From an uncultured Acidobacteriota bacterium (GTDB lineage: Bacteria; Acidobacteriota; Vicinamibacteria; Fen-336), in NCBI GenBank assembly GCA_902826455.1, contig CADEEV010000001.1:58945-122944 (forward strand): a stretch of DNA of 64,000 nt, given 5' to 3'. This document shows positions 35,143 to 44,202 of the stretch, one piece after another (the stretch's first letter is position 1; the number at the start of each line of letters is the position of its first letter). Under the pieces are notes generated by a model, which was not told where the DNA came from, did no database searches, and saw only the letters and a list, made by a program, of their open reading frames with translations. A program made the position numbers and the translations under genes.

Positions 35143-37196
35143 TGGACGTAGCCCAGGGCCCGCAGGCGCTCCTTCGCGTCGTCGGAGAGCGCGCCCTGGC
35201 CCGCGGCGCCCGGCGGCTCTCCCCAGGGGCCCAGGAGGTCCTTGAGCTCGGCCACCGTGTCGGGCCGCTCCGCGCTGAGGTCGTGGATCTCGTGGGCGTC
35301 CGTCGCGAGATCGTAGAGCTCGACGGAGCCGCGGCTCGACTCGATCAGCTTCAGGGGACCGACTTCCACGGAGCGCAGCTCGCGCTCGAAACGCGCGCGG
35401 TTGAAGCGCGAGTGATCGCGGGCGCAGTACGACCAGGCGCGCGTGGCCGTGCGCCCGGCGCCCCACAGGCCGGCATCGGCGCCCGCGGGCTCGGGGAGGC
35501 CGGCCTGGCGCAGGACGAGCGGGAACACGTCGCTCGACTGCACCGTCGCGTCGTGGAGCACGCCCGGCGCCGCGATCGGCGTCGGCACCCGGCCGGGTTT
35601 GGCGAAGAACGGTACCGACAGCTGCTCCTCGTAGAGCGAGTGGCCGTGACCGATCAGCCCGTGCTCGCCGAGGCTCTCGCCGTGGTCGGCGGTGACGATC
35701 ACCAGCATCTCGGCCCAGCGCGGGTGACGCTCGAGGCTCTCGAACAGGCGCCCCAGCTCCGAGTCGATGTACGCGAGCTCGCCGTCGTACAGCGCCAGCA
35801 GGTGCGCCCGCTCGCGCGTGGTGAGCTCGACGCCCGCCTCGTAGAAGCGCCGGGTGGAGGCGTGGGAGCCGTTCAGGTCCGAGTCGGGCTCGCGCCCGTC
35901 GAAGGCGTCGAGGAAGGGAACCGGGGGGCCCTGCGGCGCGTGGGCATCGAAATAGTTGAGGAAGAGGAACAGCGAGCGGTCGCCGGCGGCGTCGAGGACC
36001 GTCAACGCCTCGTCGGTGATCACGCGCGCGTCGCGGTAGGGCATCGTGTTGAGGAACGGTCCCCAGGACGCGGGCAACGCCCGTGCGAGGCGCGCGGTGG
36101 TGTGCGGCCGCAGCCACTCCAGCGGCGCATGCCAGGCCGAGCGCCGCCGCATGTCCTCGGCGCGGGCCCGATACACGGCGAAGCCCTGGTCGAGCCCGAA
36201 CTCCGGAGAGAGCGGGCCCGAGTTGCCCGACAACCCGACGCTCCAGTAACCGGCGGCTTCGAGACGCTCCGGGAGGGTCAGGTAGGCATCGGCGAGAGGG
36301 TGCGCGTAGCGGGGATTGTCGGCGCCCTCCGAGAGGAACGGCCGATGCGCGCCGTGATCGGGAGGCACGAGCCCGGTCAGGAACGTGGCGTGGGTCTCGA
36401 GGGAAGACGGGTGCATGGCGATCGAGCGGGCCGCGCGCAGGCAGTGGCGCGCTCCGAACGCGTCGAGGTGGGGCATGACGTCGCGCGCGCCGCCGTACGA
36501 GCGGAGGCGGTCGGCCCGAACCGTGTCGAGGACGATGAGCACGATCGGCGGCGCGTCGCGCCCATGGGAGCGAGCACCCGCCGCCAGCGTGGCCTTCCAG
36601 GGCTCGGGCACGAGAAGCGCGGCGGCCACGGCCAGCGCCAGCGCGCCGCTCGCCCACATGGTACGCGCGTCGAGGGAGCGCGCCTTGGAGCGGTGGAGGA
36701 TGCAGACGACGGCGGCCGTCCCCAGCAGGACGGCGGCGGGTCGCAGGTACCCCGAGGCCACGGTCGTGGAGCCGACGAAGACGTCGGCGCGAAAGCGCAG
36801 GATCTCGGCGGAGGCCACGCAGCCCAGGGCCGCGCTGGCCCAGGGCGCCTCGGGCCAGTAGCCGCGCATCGCAGCGACCACGGCCAGGAGCACCAGCGCG
36901 GCCGCGCCCGCCTGGGTCCAGGTCTCGGGCACGCTGTGGAGGAAGCGGCCGGTCACGAGGCTGAGGGCGACCGGCACGACGAACGCGGCGGCCGCCCAGG
37001 GCCGCGCGTCGCGCCAGGCGGCCCCGAGCAGGGCGATGCCGGCCTGGATCGCGAGGATGAACGCGAGCTGGGCCCAGAAGAAGCCCCAGCCGGGGCCGAC
37101 GCCCTCGCGGGGCAGGAACGCCATCTGAATCGCCTGACACGTCGCCGTGGCGGCGAGCACGACTCCCACGCGCCGCCCGGCGGTCCAGTCGCGCAC
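35139..37196 (-). CDS. Membrane-anchored sulfatase-fold protein with C-terminal LRALGY tag
   Basis: 685 residues from the GTG at 37196, which has GAGGAT about seven bases upstream; the frame stays open to 37457 but that region would overlap the divergent gene. About six membrane segments (to residue ~190) precede an extracytoplasmic domain starting IVLIVLDTVRADRL near 213-226. The nucleophile site reads SSLETHATFLTG near 262, so the CxPSR formylglycine consensus is absent, as in the protein at 4921. VIVTADHGESLGEHG near 500 holds metal ligands. It ends RLRALGYVQ. A transferase or phosphoesterase acting on surface glycan is as likely as a sulfatase. Confidence 0.87.
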   Translation of the reverse strand: MRDWTAGRRVGVVLAATATCQAIQMAFLPREGVGPGWGFFWAQLAFILAIQAGIALLGAAWRDARPWAAAAFVVPVALSLVTGRFLHSVPETWTQAGAAALVLLAVVAAMRGYWPEAPWASAALGCVASAEILRFRADVFVGSTTVASGYLRPAAVLLGTAAVVCILHRSKARSLDARTMWASGALALAVAAALLVPEPWKATLAAGARSHGRDAPPIVLIVLDTVRADRLRSYGGARDVMPHLDAFGARHCLRAARSIAMHPSSLETHATFLTGLVPPDHGAHRPFLSEGADNPRYAHPLADAYLTLPERLEAAGYWSVGLSGNSGPLSPEFGLDQGFAVYRARAEDMRRRSAWHAPLEWLRPHTTARLARALPASWGPFLNTMPYRDARVITDEALTVLDAAGDRSLFLFLNYFDAHAPQGPPVPFLDAFDGREPDSDLNGSHASTRRFYEAGVELTTRERAHLLALYDGELAYIDSELGRLFESLERHPRWAEMLVIVTADHGESLGEHGLIGHGHSLYEEQLSVPFFAKPGRVPTPIAAPGVLHDATVQSSDVFPLVLRQAGLPEPAGADAGLWGAGRTATRAWSYCARDHSRFNRARFERELRSVEVGPLKLIESSRGSVELYDLATDAHEIHDLSAERPDTVAELKDLLGPWGEPPGAAGQGALSDDAKERLRALGYVQ

Positions 37197-37221
37197 TTGT
37201 GATCCTCGGAGAAAGCGCCGG

Positions 37222-37227
37222 ATGATA
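37222..37227 (-). promoter_or_regulatory. Presumed -10 of the sulfatase-acyltransferase unit
   Basis: On the minus strand TATCAT ends 25 bases before the GTG at 37196, leaving a short leader that includes the GAGGAT ribosome site. It lies in the 66-base divergent gap opposite the TATCGT element of the next gene. Confidence 0.35.
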
Positions 37228-37247
37228 GCACCGCGCCGCCGACCTGC

Positions 37248-37253
37248 TATCGT
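37248..37253 (+). promoter_or_regulatory. Presumed -10 of the SGNH-hydrolase gene
   Basis: TATCGT ends nine bases before the ATG at 37263. The identical hexamer with 8-9 base spacing recurs before the genes at 38643 and 60997. A leaderless or near-leaderless mRNA is implied. Confidence 0.4.
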
Positions 37254-37262
37254 TCGCGAACC

Positions 37263-38351
37263 ATGAAGCGCCGCGGCGCCGTGCGCGTGTTGCTGGCCCT
37301 GCTGGCCTTGCCGCTGCTCGGCGAGCTGTGGGCCCGCGCGAGCGACCGCGCCTGGTACGGAGCCGCCTGGCTCGGCGCTCCGGCGCATGCCGATCTCACG
37401 CTGGCGGAAGCCACCGGGCTGCGCGGGCGCCCCGGGGCGCGCTTCGAGCGCTGGCACATGAACAGCCTCGGCGTGCAGGGTGACGAGGCGATCCGCGTCC
37501 CGCGACCCCCGGGCGTGCTCCGGGTGCTCGTGCTCGGCGCCTCGGAGATGTTCGGCCTCTACGAGAGCCGCGGCATGAGCACCTCGGAACAGCTCGAGCG
37601 CCTGCTCGCGCGGCGCGTGCCCGAGCGGGTCGAGGTCCTGAACGGCGCCCTCGCGGGCCTGACGCTCCCGCGCACCGCCGAGTACTGCCGGCGAGAGCTC
37701 GCGCGGATCGACCCGAGCGTCGTCGTCTACTACCCGAACCCCGTGACGTATCTCGCGGACGACGCGCCTTCCGAGAGCTTCACGCCGCCCGCGCCCGCCG
37801 CCGACACGTTCCGTTCCCGCTTCGCGGCCCGCTTCGCGCTCCTCGTCAATCGCGCGGTGCCCCAGCCCCTCCAGGCGCTACGGGGGGAGCTCGGTTCCGC
37901 GCGCTACGTCGCCGCCGTCGTGGCCGCGCACCCGGCGGGCTGGGCGTTCCGGGAGACGCCTCCGGACCGGCTCGGAGCCTTCGAGCATGGTCTCGAGTTG
38001 TTGAGCGCCGCGCTTCCCGAGGGCGGGCCAAGGCTCGTCCTGGCGAGCCACGCCCACCGCTACCACGATCCCCTGACGCCCGAGGACGCACGGCACATCC
38101 TCGGCTGGCGAGCCTTCTATCCGCGCGCCGAGCCCGCGGCGCTCGTGGGCATGGAGCGCGCCGCGAACGCCCGTGTCCGCGCGCTGGCGGCGCGGCGTGG
38201 CGCCGGCTTCGCGGACGTCGCCGCCCGGGTGCCGCCGGGCGCGCGCTACTTCCGGGACTTCACGCACTTCACCGACGAGGGCGCGGCCCTCGCAGCCGCG
38301 GCCTTCGCGGACGCGATCGCCCCCGGGGGACTCAGCGCTTCCGTTCGATGA
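37263..38351 (+). CDS. SGNH/GDSL-like hydrolase, signal-anchored (DltD/AlgJ-type role)
   Basis: 362 residues. A hydrophobic N terminus (about 8-24) anchors or exports it. Block I is VLGASEMFGL near 92-101, with GAS rather than GDS, and the catalytic Asp/His pair is FRDFTHFTDEGA near 333-344. SGNH proteins of this kind are partners of MBOAT O-acyltransferases, transferring or removing acyl groups on polysaccharide outside the membrane. An ACP, a FkbH-like loader and an MBOAT follow within 3.5 kb. The last 20 bases overlap the convergent ACP gene. Confidence 0.78.
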   Translation: MKRRGAVRVLLALLALPLLGELWARASDRAWYGAAWLGAPAHADLTLAEATGLRGRPGARFERWHMNSLGVQGDEAIRVPRPPGVLRVLVLGASEMFGLYESRGMSTSEQLERLLARRVPERVEVLNGALAGLTLPRTAEYCRRELARIDPSVVVYYPNPVTYLADDAPSESFTPPAPAADTFRSRFAARFALLVNRAVPQPLQALRGELGSARYVAAVVAAHPAGWAFRETPPDRLGAFEHGLELLSAALPEGGPRLVLASHAHRYHDPLTPEDARHILGWRAFYPRAEPAALVGMERAANARVRALAARRGAGFADVAARVPPGARYFRDFTHFTDEGAALAAAAFADAIAPGGLSASVR

Positions 38352-38571
38352 GCTCGACGAGCGCGCCGACGTTCGCGAGGTTGCGGACCTCGCGCGTCGC
38401 GAAGCGCACGGCGAAGCGCTGCTCCACCGCCACGATCAGGTCGACGTAGCGCAGCGACGTCCAGTCCGGAACGTCGGCGGCCGTGGTCTCCGCGGAGATC
38501 TCGAGAGACGGGTCCCCGAAGACCTTGCGGAACACCTCGGTGAGCTGACCCAGCGTCTCTTCGCGGCTCAT
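38332..38571 (-). CDS. Acyl carrier protein
   Basis: 79 residues starting MSREETLGQL, with AAGGAG eight bases before the ATG. The phosphopantetheine serine lies in DWTSLRYVDLIVAVEQRF near residue 36-53, with TSL in place of the usual DSL. The frame stays open upstream but without a ribosome site. It is divergent from the FkbH-like gene by 71 bases. With FkbH and MBOAT next to it, a dedicated carrier for an acyl or glyceryl unit is likely, rather than the housekeeping fatty-acid ACP. Confidence 0.88.
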   Translation of the reverse strand: MSREETLGQLTEVFRKVFGDPSLEISAETTAADVPDWTSLRYVDLIVAVEQRFAVRFATREVRNLANVGALVELIERKR

Positions 38572-38628
38572 CGAACTCGCTCCTTCGCGGGCGGCGTGCG
38601 CGTCGTTGCGGCGGTCGCGGCCACGCAC

Positions 38629-38634
38629 TATCGT
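38629..38634 (+). promoter_or_regulatory. Presumed -10 of the FkbH-MBOAT unit
   Basis: TATCGT ends eight bases before the ATG at 38643. No -35 was recognised. Same hexamer and nearly the same spacing as before the genes at 37263 and 60997. Confidence 0.4.
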
Positions 38635-38642
38635 GTGGCCCG

Positions 38643-40400
38643 ATGCTCGCCGATCACGCGGACCTAGAGTACTTCGCCCTCCTCGAAGAGGCACGGCGGG
38701 TCCGCGGCCGCGCCGAGCCCCAGCAGCTCCGGCTCGCCATCCTCGCCGATTTCACGAGCGCGCAGCTCGTCCCGCTGCTGCAGGCGCTCTTCGCCCGGGC
38801 GGGGGTGCGGGCCGAGATCCACGAAGGCGGTTTCGATGCGGCCGAGGCCGAAGGCCTCGACGCGGGATCGCCGCTCCACGCCTTCGCTCCCGACATGGTG
38901 CTCCTGGGCAGCGCGACGCCGTCCCTCGTCGCGCGCTTCCAGGGCTTCTCGGGTCCCCGCGAGGGCTTCGCCGAGGCGACCCTCGATCGCATCGAGTCGC
39001 TGTGGGACGGGCTGCACCGAGTGCGGCCCACGACGATCCTGCAGATGAACGTCGTGCCGCCCCTCGAGCGCCCGTACGGAAGCTATGGGCACAAGGTGCC
39101 GGGCTCCCTCACGAGCGCCTTCCAGGCGATCAACGCCGGGCTCTCGGAGCGGAGCCGGCGTCATCCCGGCGTGTACCTCGTGGACGTGGAGTCCCAGGCC
39201 TCCTGGACGGGTCGCGGCCAGTGGCTCGACGAGCGGCTCTGGGAGCGCGCCAAGGCCCCGTTCGCCCTCGCGATGCTCCCGTGGCTCGCGCAGGACGTCG
39301 TCGACGTCGCCCTGGCGGTCCTCGGGCGCCAGGTGAAGTGCGTCGTCCTGGACCTCGACAACACGCTCTGGGACGGGATCGTCGCCGAGGACGGCGTCGA
39401 GGGCGTGTCGATCGGCGAGAGCGCCGACGGCGCGCCGCGCGCGCTGTTCCAGGCCTACCTCAAGGAGCTGAAGCGCCGCGGCGTGCTCCTCGCGGTGTGC
39501 AGCAAGAACGACGACGCCACGGCGCGACGCGTGTTCCGCGAGCACCCCGAGATGCTCCTCCGCGAGGCCGACGTCGCGGTCTTCGTCGCCAACTGGCAGG
39601 ACAAGGCCGGCAACATCCGGGCCATCCAGGCGCAGCTCAACATCGGACTCGACTCCCTCGTGTTCGTCGACGACACGCCCTTCGAGAGGCAGCTCGTGCG
39701 GGACCTGCTGCCGGGAGTCGTGGTCCCCGAGATGCCCGAGGATCCGGCCGACTGGGTGCGCTTCCTGTCGCAGCTCAACCTCTTCGAGACCGCGTCGCAC
39801 TCCGCGCTCGACGGCGCGCGGGCCGAGCTCGTGGCCGACGAGGCCCACCGCGGCGCCGAGCGCGGCCGCTTCGCGAACCTCGACGACTATCTGCGCTCCC
39901 TCGAGATGCGCGCCGAGGTGCGCCGCTTCGACGCCTTCACGCTGCCGCGCATCGCGCAGCTCATCCAGAGGAGCAACCAGTTCAACCTCGCCACGCGCCG
40001 CTTCGGCGAGGCCGACTGCCGCCGGTTCATGGAGGACGAGCAGGGGTTCCTGCCCGTGACCGTGTCGCTGCGCGATCGCTTCGGCGACATGGGGCTGATC
40101 GCGGTGCTCGTGCTGCGCGTCGACGGCGAGACGCTCGTCTTCGACGAGTACCTGATGAGCTGCCGCGTGCTCCAGCGCGGCGTCGAAGACTTCACCCTCA
40201 ACAGCGTCGTCGAGCTCGCCCGCGCGCGCGGCGTGCGCCGGCTGCGCGGCGTGTATCGGCCGACCGCCAAGAACGGCCTGGTGCGCGACCTGTACCCGCG
40301 TCTCGGCTTCCGCGCCGACGGCGAGGGTGACGGTGAGACGCGCTACGTGCTCGACCTGGACGCGCACCGGGCCCGGCCCGTGTTCATCGCCCCGGCGTGA
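38643..40400 (+). CDS. FkbH-like HAD-IIIC protein (glyceryl/acyl-ACP loader)
   Basis: 585 residues. The N-terminal ~230 residues form a SGNH-like domain, the HAD domain starts at VVLDLDNTLWDGIV near 237-250 with the catalytic DLDNT aspartates, VCSKND near 283 and VFVDDTPFER near 340-349, and the last ~150 residues resemble a GNAT acyltransferase (IQRSNQFNLATRR near 440). In polyketide clusters FkbH enzymes take 1,3-bisphosphoglycerate and load a glyceryl unit onto an ACP. With the adjacent ACP and the MBOAT that overlaps it by GTGA, transfer of a small acid to a surface polymer is plausible. Confidence 0.88.
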   Translation: MLADHADLEYFALLEEARRVRGRAEPQQLRLAILADFTSAQLVPLLQALFARAGVRAEIHEGGFDAAEAEGLDAGSPLHAFAPDMVLLGSATPSLVARFQGFSGPREGFAEATLDRIESLWDGLHRVRPTTILQMNVVPPLERPYGSYGHKVPGSLTSAFQAINAGLSERSRRHPGVYLVDVESQASWTGRGQWLDERLWERAKAPFALAMLPWLAQDVVDVALAVLGRQVKCVVLDLDNTLWDGIVAEDGVEGVSIGESADGAPRALFQAYLKELKRRGVLLAVCSKNDDATARRVFREHPEMLLREADVAVFVANWQDKAGNIRAIQAQLNIGLDSLVFVDDTPFERQLVRDLLPGVVVPEMPEDPADWVRFLSQLNLFETASHSALDGARAELVADEAHRGAERGRFANLDDYLRSLEMRAEVRRFDAFTLPRIAQLIQRSNQFNLATRRFGEADCRRFMEDEQGFLPVTVSLRDRFGDMGLIAVLVLRVDGETLVFDEYLMSCRVLQRGVEDFTLNSVVELARARGVRRLRGVYRPTAKNGLVRDLYPRLGFRADGEGDGETRYVLDLDAHRARPVFIAPA

Positions 40401-41809
40401 GCCCGCTCGAGCTCGCGGGCTTCGCCGTGCCGCTCCTGCTCGCCCGCCTGGTGCGGGGCGCATGGCGCCCCCGGGCCCTGCTGCTCCTGTGCGTCGCGTA
40501 CTACGCCCTCGAGGCGGGAGCCTCGAGCCTCGCGTGGCTCGCAGCCGCGACCGTCCTCACCTTCGGGGTGGCCCGCGCGGCGCCCCCCTCTGCGTCCCCG
40601 TCCGCGCGTCGCGCTCTCCTGCTGGGCGGCGTGGCGGTCCTCCTCGGATTCCTGGCGCTCTTCAAGTACGGCGCCGCCGTCTCTCCGGCGCTCGCGGTCG
40701 CAGCGCCCCTCGGCATCTCCTACTTCGCCTTCAAGCTCGTGAGCTACCTGCTCGACCTCTACTGGGACGACAGGCCGGCCGAGCGCGACCCGGTGGGCTT
40801 CGCGCTGTACGCGGCCTTCGTGCCGCAGATCGTCAGCGGTCCGATCCAGCGGGCCGACGACTTCCTGGGCCAGCTGCGCGCGGCCGCGAGGCGCCCGAAC
40901 GTAACCGCGGGCTTGCGCCTCGTGCTCTTCGGGCTCTTCAAGAAGCTGGTCGTGGCCGATCGCCTCGCCCTGCTCGTGGATCCCGTCTATCGCTCGCCCC
41001 TCGACGCGACCCCCGCCGCCGCGGTGATCGCGACCTACGCCTTCGCCTTCCAGTTGTACGCGGATTTCTCGGGCCTCACCGACATCGCGATCGGCCTCGG
41101 CCGGCTCGTCGGGATCGAGGCCCCGCCGAACTTCGACGCGCCCTTCCGGGCGGTCAACATCGAGGACTTCTGGCGGCGCTGGCACATGAGCCTCACGTTC
41201 TGGCTCTCGGACTACCTGTTCACGCCCCTGCGCATGAGCCTGCGCTCCTTCGGCGCCCTGGGGCTCGCGGCGGCGATCCTCATCAACATGACCGCCGTCG
41301 GCGTGTGGCACGGCGCCCGCTTCACCTACCTCGCGTTCGGTGTCGCGATGGGCGTGCTCCTCGCCGTCTCGGCGCTCTCGAGCGGCCTGCGGCGCGGCTG
41401 GGAACGGCGGAGTCCTGCCTATGCGCGTCTCGCGACGCTCGCGGGGCCCGTCGTCACCTTCCATCTGATGGCTCTCGGCTGGATCCTGTTCCGCGCTCCC
41501 GACCTCGCGACCGCGCGCCTCGTGTACGCGCAGCTCCCGGCCGGCCTCGCGGCGCTGGCCGCCGGTCCATGGGCGGGACTGCAGGCGGCCCTCGCGAGCG
41601 TCCATCTCGAAGCGGGCCACGTCGCACTCACGCTCGTGGCCCTCGCGGCCATGCAGGTCATGCACACCCTGCGCTACGGCGTCGCACGCGGCCGCTTCGA
41701 CGCGGTCGTGCCGCCCGTCTTGCGCGTGGCCCTGTACGAAGCGGCTGCGATCGCCGTCGTCGTGAACGGGAGCCTCGATCCGGGGCTGTTCCTCTACGCG
41801 CAGTTCTAG
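40397..41809 (+). CDS. MBOAT-family membrane O-acyltransferase (AlgI/DltB-like)
   Basis: 470 residues from GTG, overlapping the FkbH stop (GTGA). About ten membrane segments. Family motifs are visible: FVPQIVSGPIQRADDF near 137-152, DFSGLTDIAIGLGRLVGI near 222-239, NIEDFWRRWHMSLTFWLSDYLFTPL near 254-278 and the catalytic histidine in GVWHGARFTYLAFG near 303-316. Such proteins move an acyl group across the membrane to alginate, teichoic acid or other glycans, usually from an acyl donor handed over by an ACP or CoA and finished by an SGNH partner. Confidence 0.92.
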   Translation: MSPLELAGFAVPLLLARLVRGAWRPRALLLLCVAYYALEAGASSLAWLAAATVLTFGVARAAPPSASPSARRALLLGGVAVLLGFLALFKYGAAVSPALAVAAPLGISYFAFKLVSYLLDLYWDDRPAERDPVGFALYAAFVPQIVSGPIQRADDFLGQLRAAARRPNVTAGLRLVLFGLFKKLVVADRLALLVDPVYRSPLDATPAAAVIATYAFAFQLYADFSGLTDIAIGLGRLVGIEAPPNFDAPFRAVNIEDFWRRWHMSLTFWLSDYLFTPLRMSLRSFGALGLAAAILINMTAVGVWHGARFTYLAFGVAMGVLLAVSALSSGLRRGWERRSPAYARLATLAGPVVTFHLMALGWILFRAPDLATARLVYAQLPAGLAALAAGPWAGLQAALASVHLEAGHVALTLVALAAMQVMHTLRYGVARGRFDAVVPPVLRVALYEAAAIAVVVNGSLDPGLFLYAQF

Positions 41810-41844
41810 GCGGGCGAGGGGCGGATCGCCCCGCTCGCGCATGC

Positions 41845-41850
41845 TAGCTT
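41845..41850 (+). promoter_or_regulatory. Presumed -10 of the wecB unit
   Basis: TAGCTT ends ten bases before the wecB ATG. AGGGG lies between the two, so a very short leader with a Shine-Dalgarno is also possible. It lies in the 51-base gap after the MBOAT gene. Confidence 0.35.
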
Positions 41851-41860
41851 TAGGGGCAGC

Positions 41861-42973
41861 ATGAAACCCGTCGTGGACCTCGTCGCGGGCGCACGCCCGA
41901 ACTTCGTCAAGCTCGCCCCCGTCCAGCGTGCAATGCGGGCCCTCGGAGCCACGGGTTTTCGCATCGTCCACACCGGCCAGCACTACGACCCGGGCATGAA
42001 CGACGTCTTCTTCGAGGAGCTCGCGATCCCGGCGCCGGACGTCCATCTCGAGGTGGGGTCGGGCAGCCACGGAGCCCAGACCGCGCGGATCCTGGAGCGC
42101 TACGAGGCCCAGCTCCTCAAGGAGCGGCCGGCGGCCACGGTGGTCTTCGGCGACGTCAACAGCACGGTGGCGTGCGCGCTCGCGGCCGCGAAGCTCGGGG
42201 TGCCCGTCGTCCACGTGGAAGCGGGCCTGCGCAGCTTCGACGACGCGATGCCGGAGGAGCTCAACCGCCGCCTGACCGACGCGATGTCGGCCCTCCTCTT
42301 CGTCTCGGAGCCGCAGGGCGTCGCAAACCTGCGGCGCGAGGGCGTCGACGACGCCCGCGTGCGACTCGTGGGCAACGTCATGATCGACGCGTTGCTGGGG
42401 CAGCTCGAGCGCGGGCGCGCGCGCTCGCCCGCCGCGGCCCTGGGCCTTCCGCCCAGGGGCTATGGCGTCGTGACGCTGCATCGCCCTTCGAACGTGGACG
42501 ATCCGGCTACGCTGCGCGCGCTCGTGGCGCTGCTCCACGAGCTCGCGGCCGACCTGCCCCTCGTGTTCCCGCTGCATCCGCGCACCCTCGAGGCCGCGCG
42601 GCGCTTCGGGGTTCCGGCGCCGGGCCTCGAGGCGGGAGGCGCGCGGCTGCGCTGCATCGGTCCGCTGCCCTACCTCGAGATGCTGGGGCTCACGGCCGAC
42701 GCGGCGCTCGTGCTCACGGACTCGGGCGGCTTGCAGGAGGAGTGCTCGGTGCTGGGCGTGCCGTGCCTGACGCTGCGCGAGAACACGGAACGGCCGATCA
42801 CCTGCAGCCTCGGCACGAGCCGCCTGGTCGGCAACGACGTGCAGCGGATTCGCGACGCCTTCGCGGAGGCGCGGACCGGACGCTGGCCTCGAGCCCAGCC
42901 GATTCCGCTCTGGGACGGCCACGCGAGCGAGCGCGTGGCCCGCGAGCTCGCGGCCTGGCTCGCGGGCTCTTGA
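41861..42973 (+). CDS. wecB: UDP-N-acetylglucosamine 2-epimerase (non-hydrolysing)
   Basis: 370 residues, normal for WecB/MnaA, which makes UDP-ManNAc from UDP-GlcNAc in the cytoplasm. Motifs: GARPNFVKLAPV at 8-19, HTGQHYD near 39, VVFGDVNSTVA near 93, VEAGLRSFD near 118, MPEELNRRLTD near 129, LHRPSNVDDP near 206, and TDSGGLQEECSVLGVPCLTLRENTERP near 286-312. It probably supplies ManNAc-type residues for the polysaccharide. Its stop overlaps the TTG start of the following GT gene (TTGA). Confidence 0.95.
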   Translation: MKPVVDLVAGARPNFVKLAPVQRAMRALGATGFRIVHTGQHYDPGMNDVFFEELAIPAPDVHLEVGSGSHGAQTARILERYEAQLLKERPAATVVFGDVNSTVACALAAAKLGVPVVHVEAGLRSFDDAMPEELNRRLTDAMSALLFVSEPQGVANLRREGVDDARVRLVGNVMIDALLGQLERGRARSPAAALGLPPRGYGVVTLHRPSNVDDPATLRALVALLHELAADLPLVFPLHPRTLEAARRFGVPAPGLEAGGARLRCIGPLPYLEMLGLTADAALVLTDSGGLQEECSVLGVPCLTLRENTERPITCSLGTSRLVGNDVQRIRDAFAEARTGRWPRAQPIPLWDGHASERVARELAAWLAGS

Positions 42974-44199
42974 AGATCCTGGTCGTGAGCTGGGCCTGGC
43001 CGCCGATCGGCCGCATCGGCGCCATGCGTCCCCTGGGCCTCGCCCGGGAGTGGACGGCGGACGGCCACGAGGTGCGCGTCCTCACGGGCCCCGGCGATCG
43101 CGGCGGCGAGTACTCGCCGGACCTGCTTCCCGCGGCCGTCGCGAGCGGCGCTGCGACCGTGCGCGGCGCCGCGCCCGGCATCGAGGCGCCGCGCGCCCTG
43201 GTGGCCGCGGCGGACGCGCGCGTCGGGGATCTCGTGGCGTCCCGGCCGATCTCGCGCCTGCGGCAGATCGCCGGTCAATGGAAGGGCTTTCCCGACCTGC
43301 AGCGCAGCTGGATCGCTCCGGCCACCGAGGCTGGCCGCGCCCTCCACGCCGAGTGGCGCTACGACGTCGTGTGGACGACGTCGCCTCCCGAGTCGACGCA
43401 CTTCATCGGCCGCAACCTCGCGCGCGCCACGGGCGCGCCGTGGGTCGCGGACTTCCGAGACCAATGGTCGGAGTACCTCCTCGCGCGCTGGGATCCCCTG
43501 AGCCGCGCCGTCATCGACCGCATCGCCCGTCACGTCTTGAGCTCGGCCGCGGCCCTCACGGCCAACTCCAAGGGCGTCGCGAGCTCGATGGCACGGGCTG
43601 CCTCGCGCGACGTCGAGACGCTCCTCAACGGCTTCGACCCGGTCGAGCGCACGGGAGTCCCTGTGCAACCCCGGACCCTGGGCTACTTCGGTCGCATCGA
43701 TCCCTTGATGCAGCGCCCGGAGCGCCTCTGGGAGCCGCTCCGGATCGTGCGGGCGCGGGGCCAGGACTGGCGCGTCGTCTTCCACGCGACCCCCGGGGGC
43801 GGCGGCGGCAAGGCGATCGAGGTCCCGCCCGACCTGGCGGACGCGGTCGACGTGCTTCCGCCGCTGCCCCACGCGGAAGCCCTCGCGAAGATGCAGAGCC
43901 TCGCGGCGCTCCTCGTGCTCGGCTGGGAGGTGCGCGGCGGCGACGCACCGATCGCGGGCAAGCTCTACGAGTACATCGGGAGCGGCCGCCCGGTGCTCGT
44001 CTGCGCGCCGTCCCACTACGAGATGAGCCGGCTCGTGGAGACGAGCGGCGCGGGGCGCAGCGCCTGGTCCAGCGCAGAGATCGTCGCGGCGCTCGAGGCT
44101 CTCGAGAGCTTCGTGCCGGACGCGAAGGCCACGGCCGCCCTGTCGCGGAAGACGACGGCGGCGCGCTTCATCGAGGTCTTCGAGCGCGTGAGGCGCTAG
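42970..44199 (+). CDS. GT4-like glycosyltransferase
   Basis: 409 residues from a TTG that overlaps the wecB stop. ILVVSWAWPPIGRIGAMRPLGLAREW at the N terminus matches the WbuB/colanic-type GT4 start, DVVWTTSPPESTHFIGRNLA near 134 and WVADFRDQWSEY near 159 form the acceptor side, and IAGKLYEYIGSGRPVLVCAP near 324-343 is the donor-binding region. Coupled with wecB, so possible use of a ManNAc donor is an inference. The next GT starts three bases after its stop. Confidence 0.88.
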   Translation: MKILVVSWAWPPIGRIGAMRPLGLAREWTADGHEVRVLTGPGDRGGEYSPDLLPAAVASGAATVRGAAPGIEAPRALVAAADARVGDLVASRPISRLRQIAGQWKGFPDLQRSWIAPATEAGRALHAEWRYDVVWTTSPPESTHFIGRNLARATGAPWVADFRDQWSEYLLARWDPLSRAVIDRIARHVLSSAAALTANSKGVASSMARAASRDVETLLNGFDPVERTGVPVQPRTLGYFGRIDPLMQRPERLWEPLRIVRARGQDWRVVFHATPGGGGGKAIEVPPDLADAVDVLPPLPHAEALAKMQSLAALLVLGWEVRGGDAPIAGKLYEYIGSGRPVLVCAPSHYEMSRLVETSGAGRSAWSSAEIVAALEALESFVPDAKATAALSRKTTAARFIEVFERVRR

Positions 44200-44202
44200 G
44201 TC

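Noticed and set aside
37197..37457. N-terminal extension of the sulfatase-fold protein to 37457
   Set aside because: It would overlap the divergent SGNH gene and its promoter and is proline/glutamine-rich, while the GTG at 37196 has a ribosome site and leads directly into the first membrane segment.
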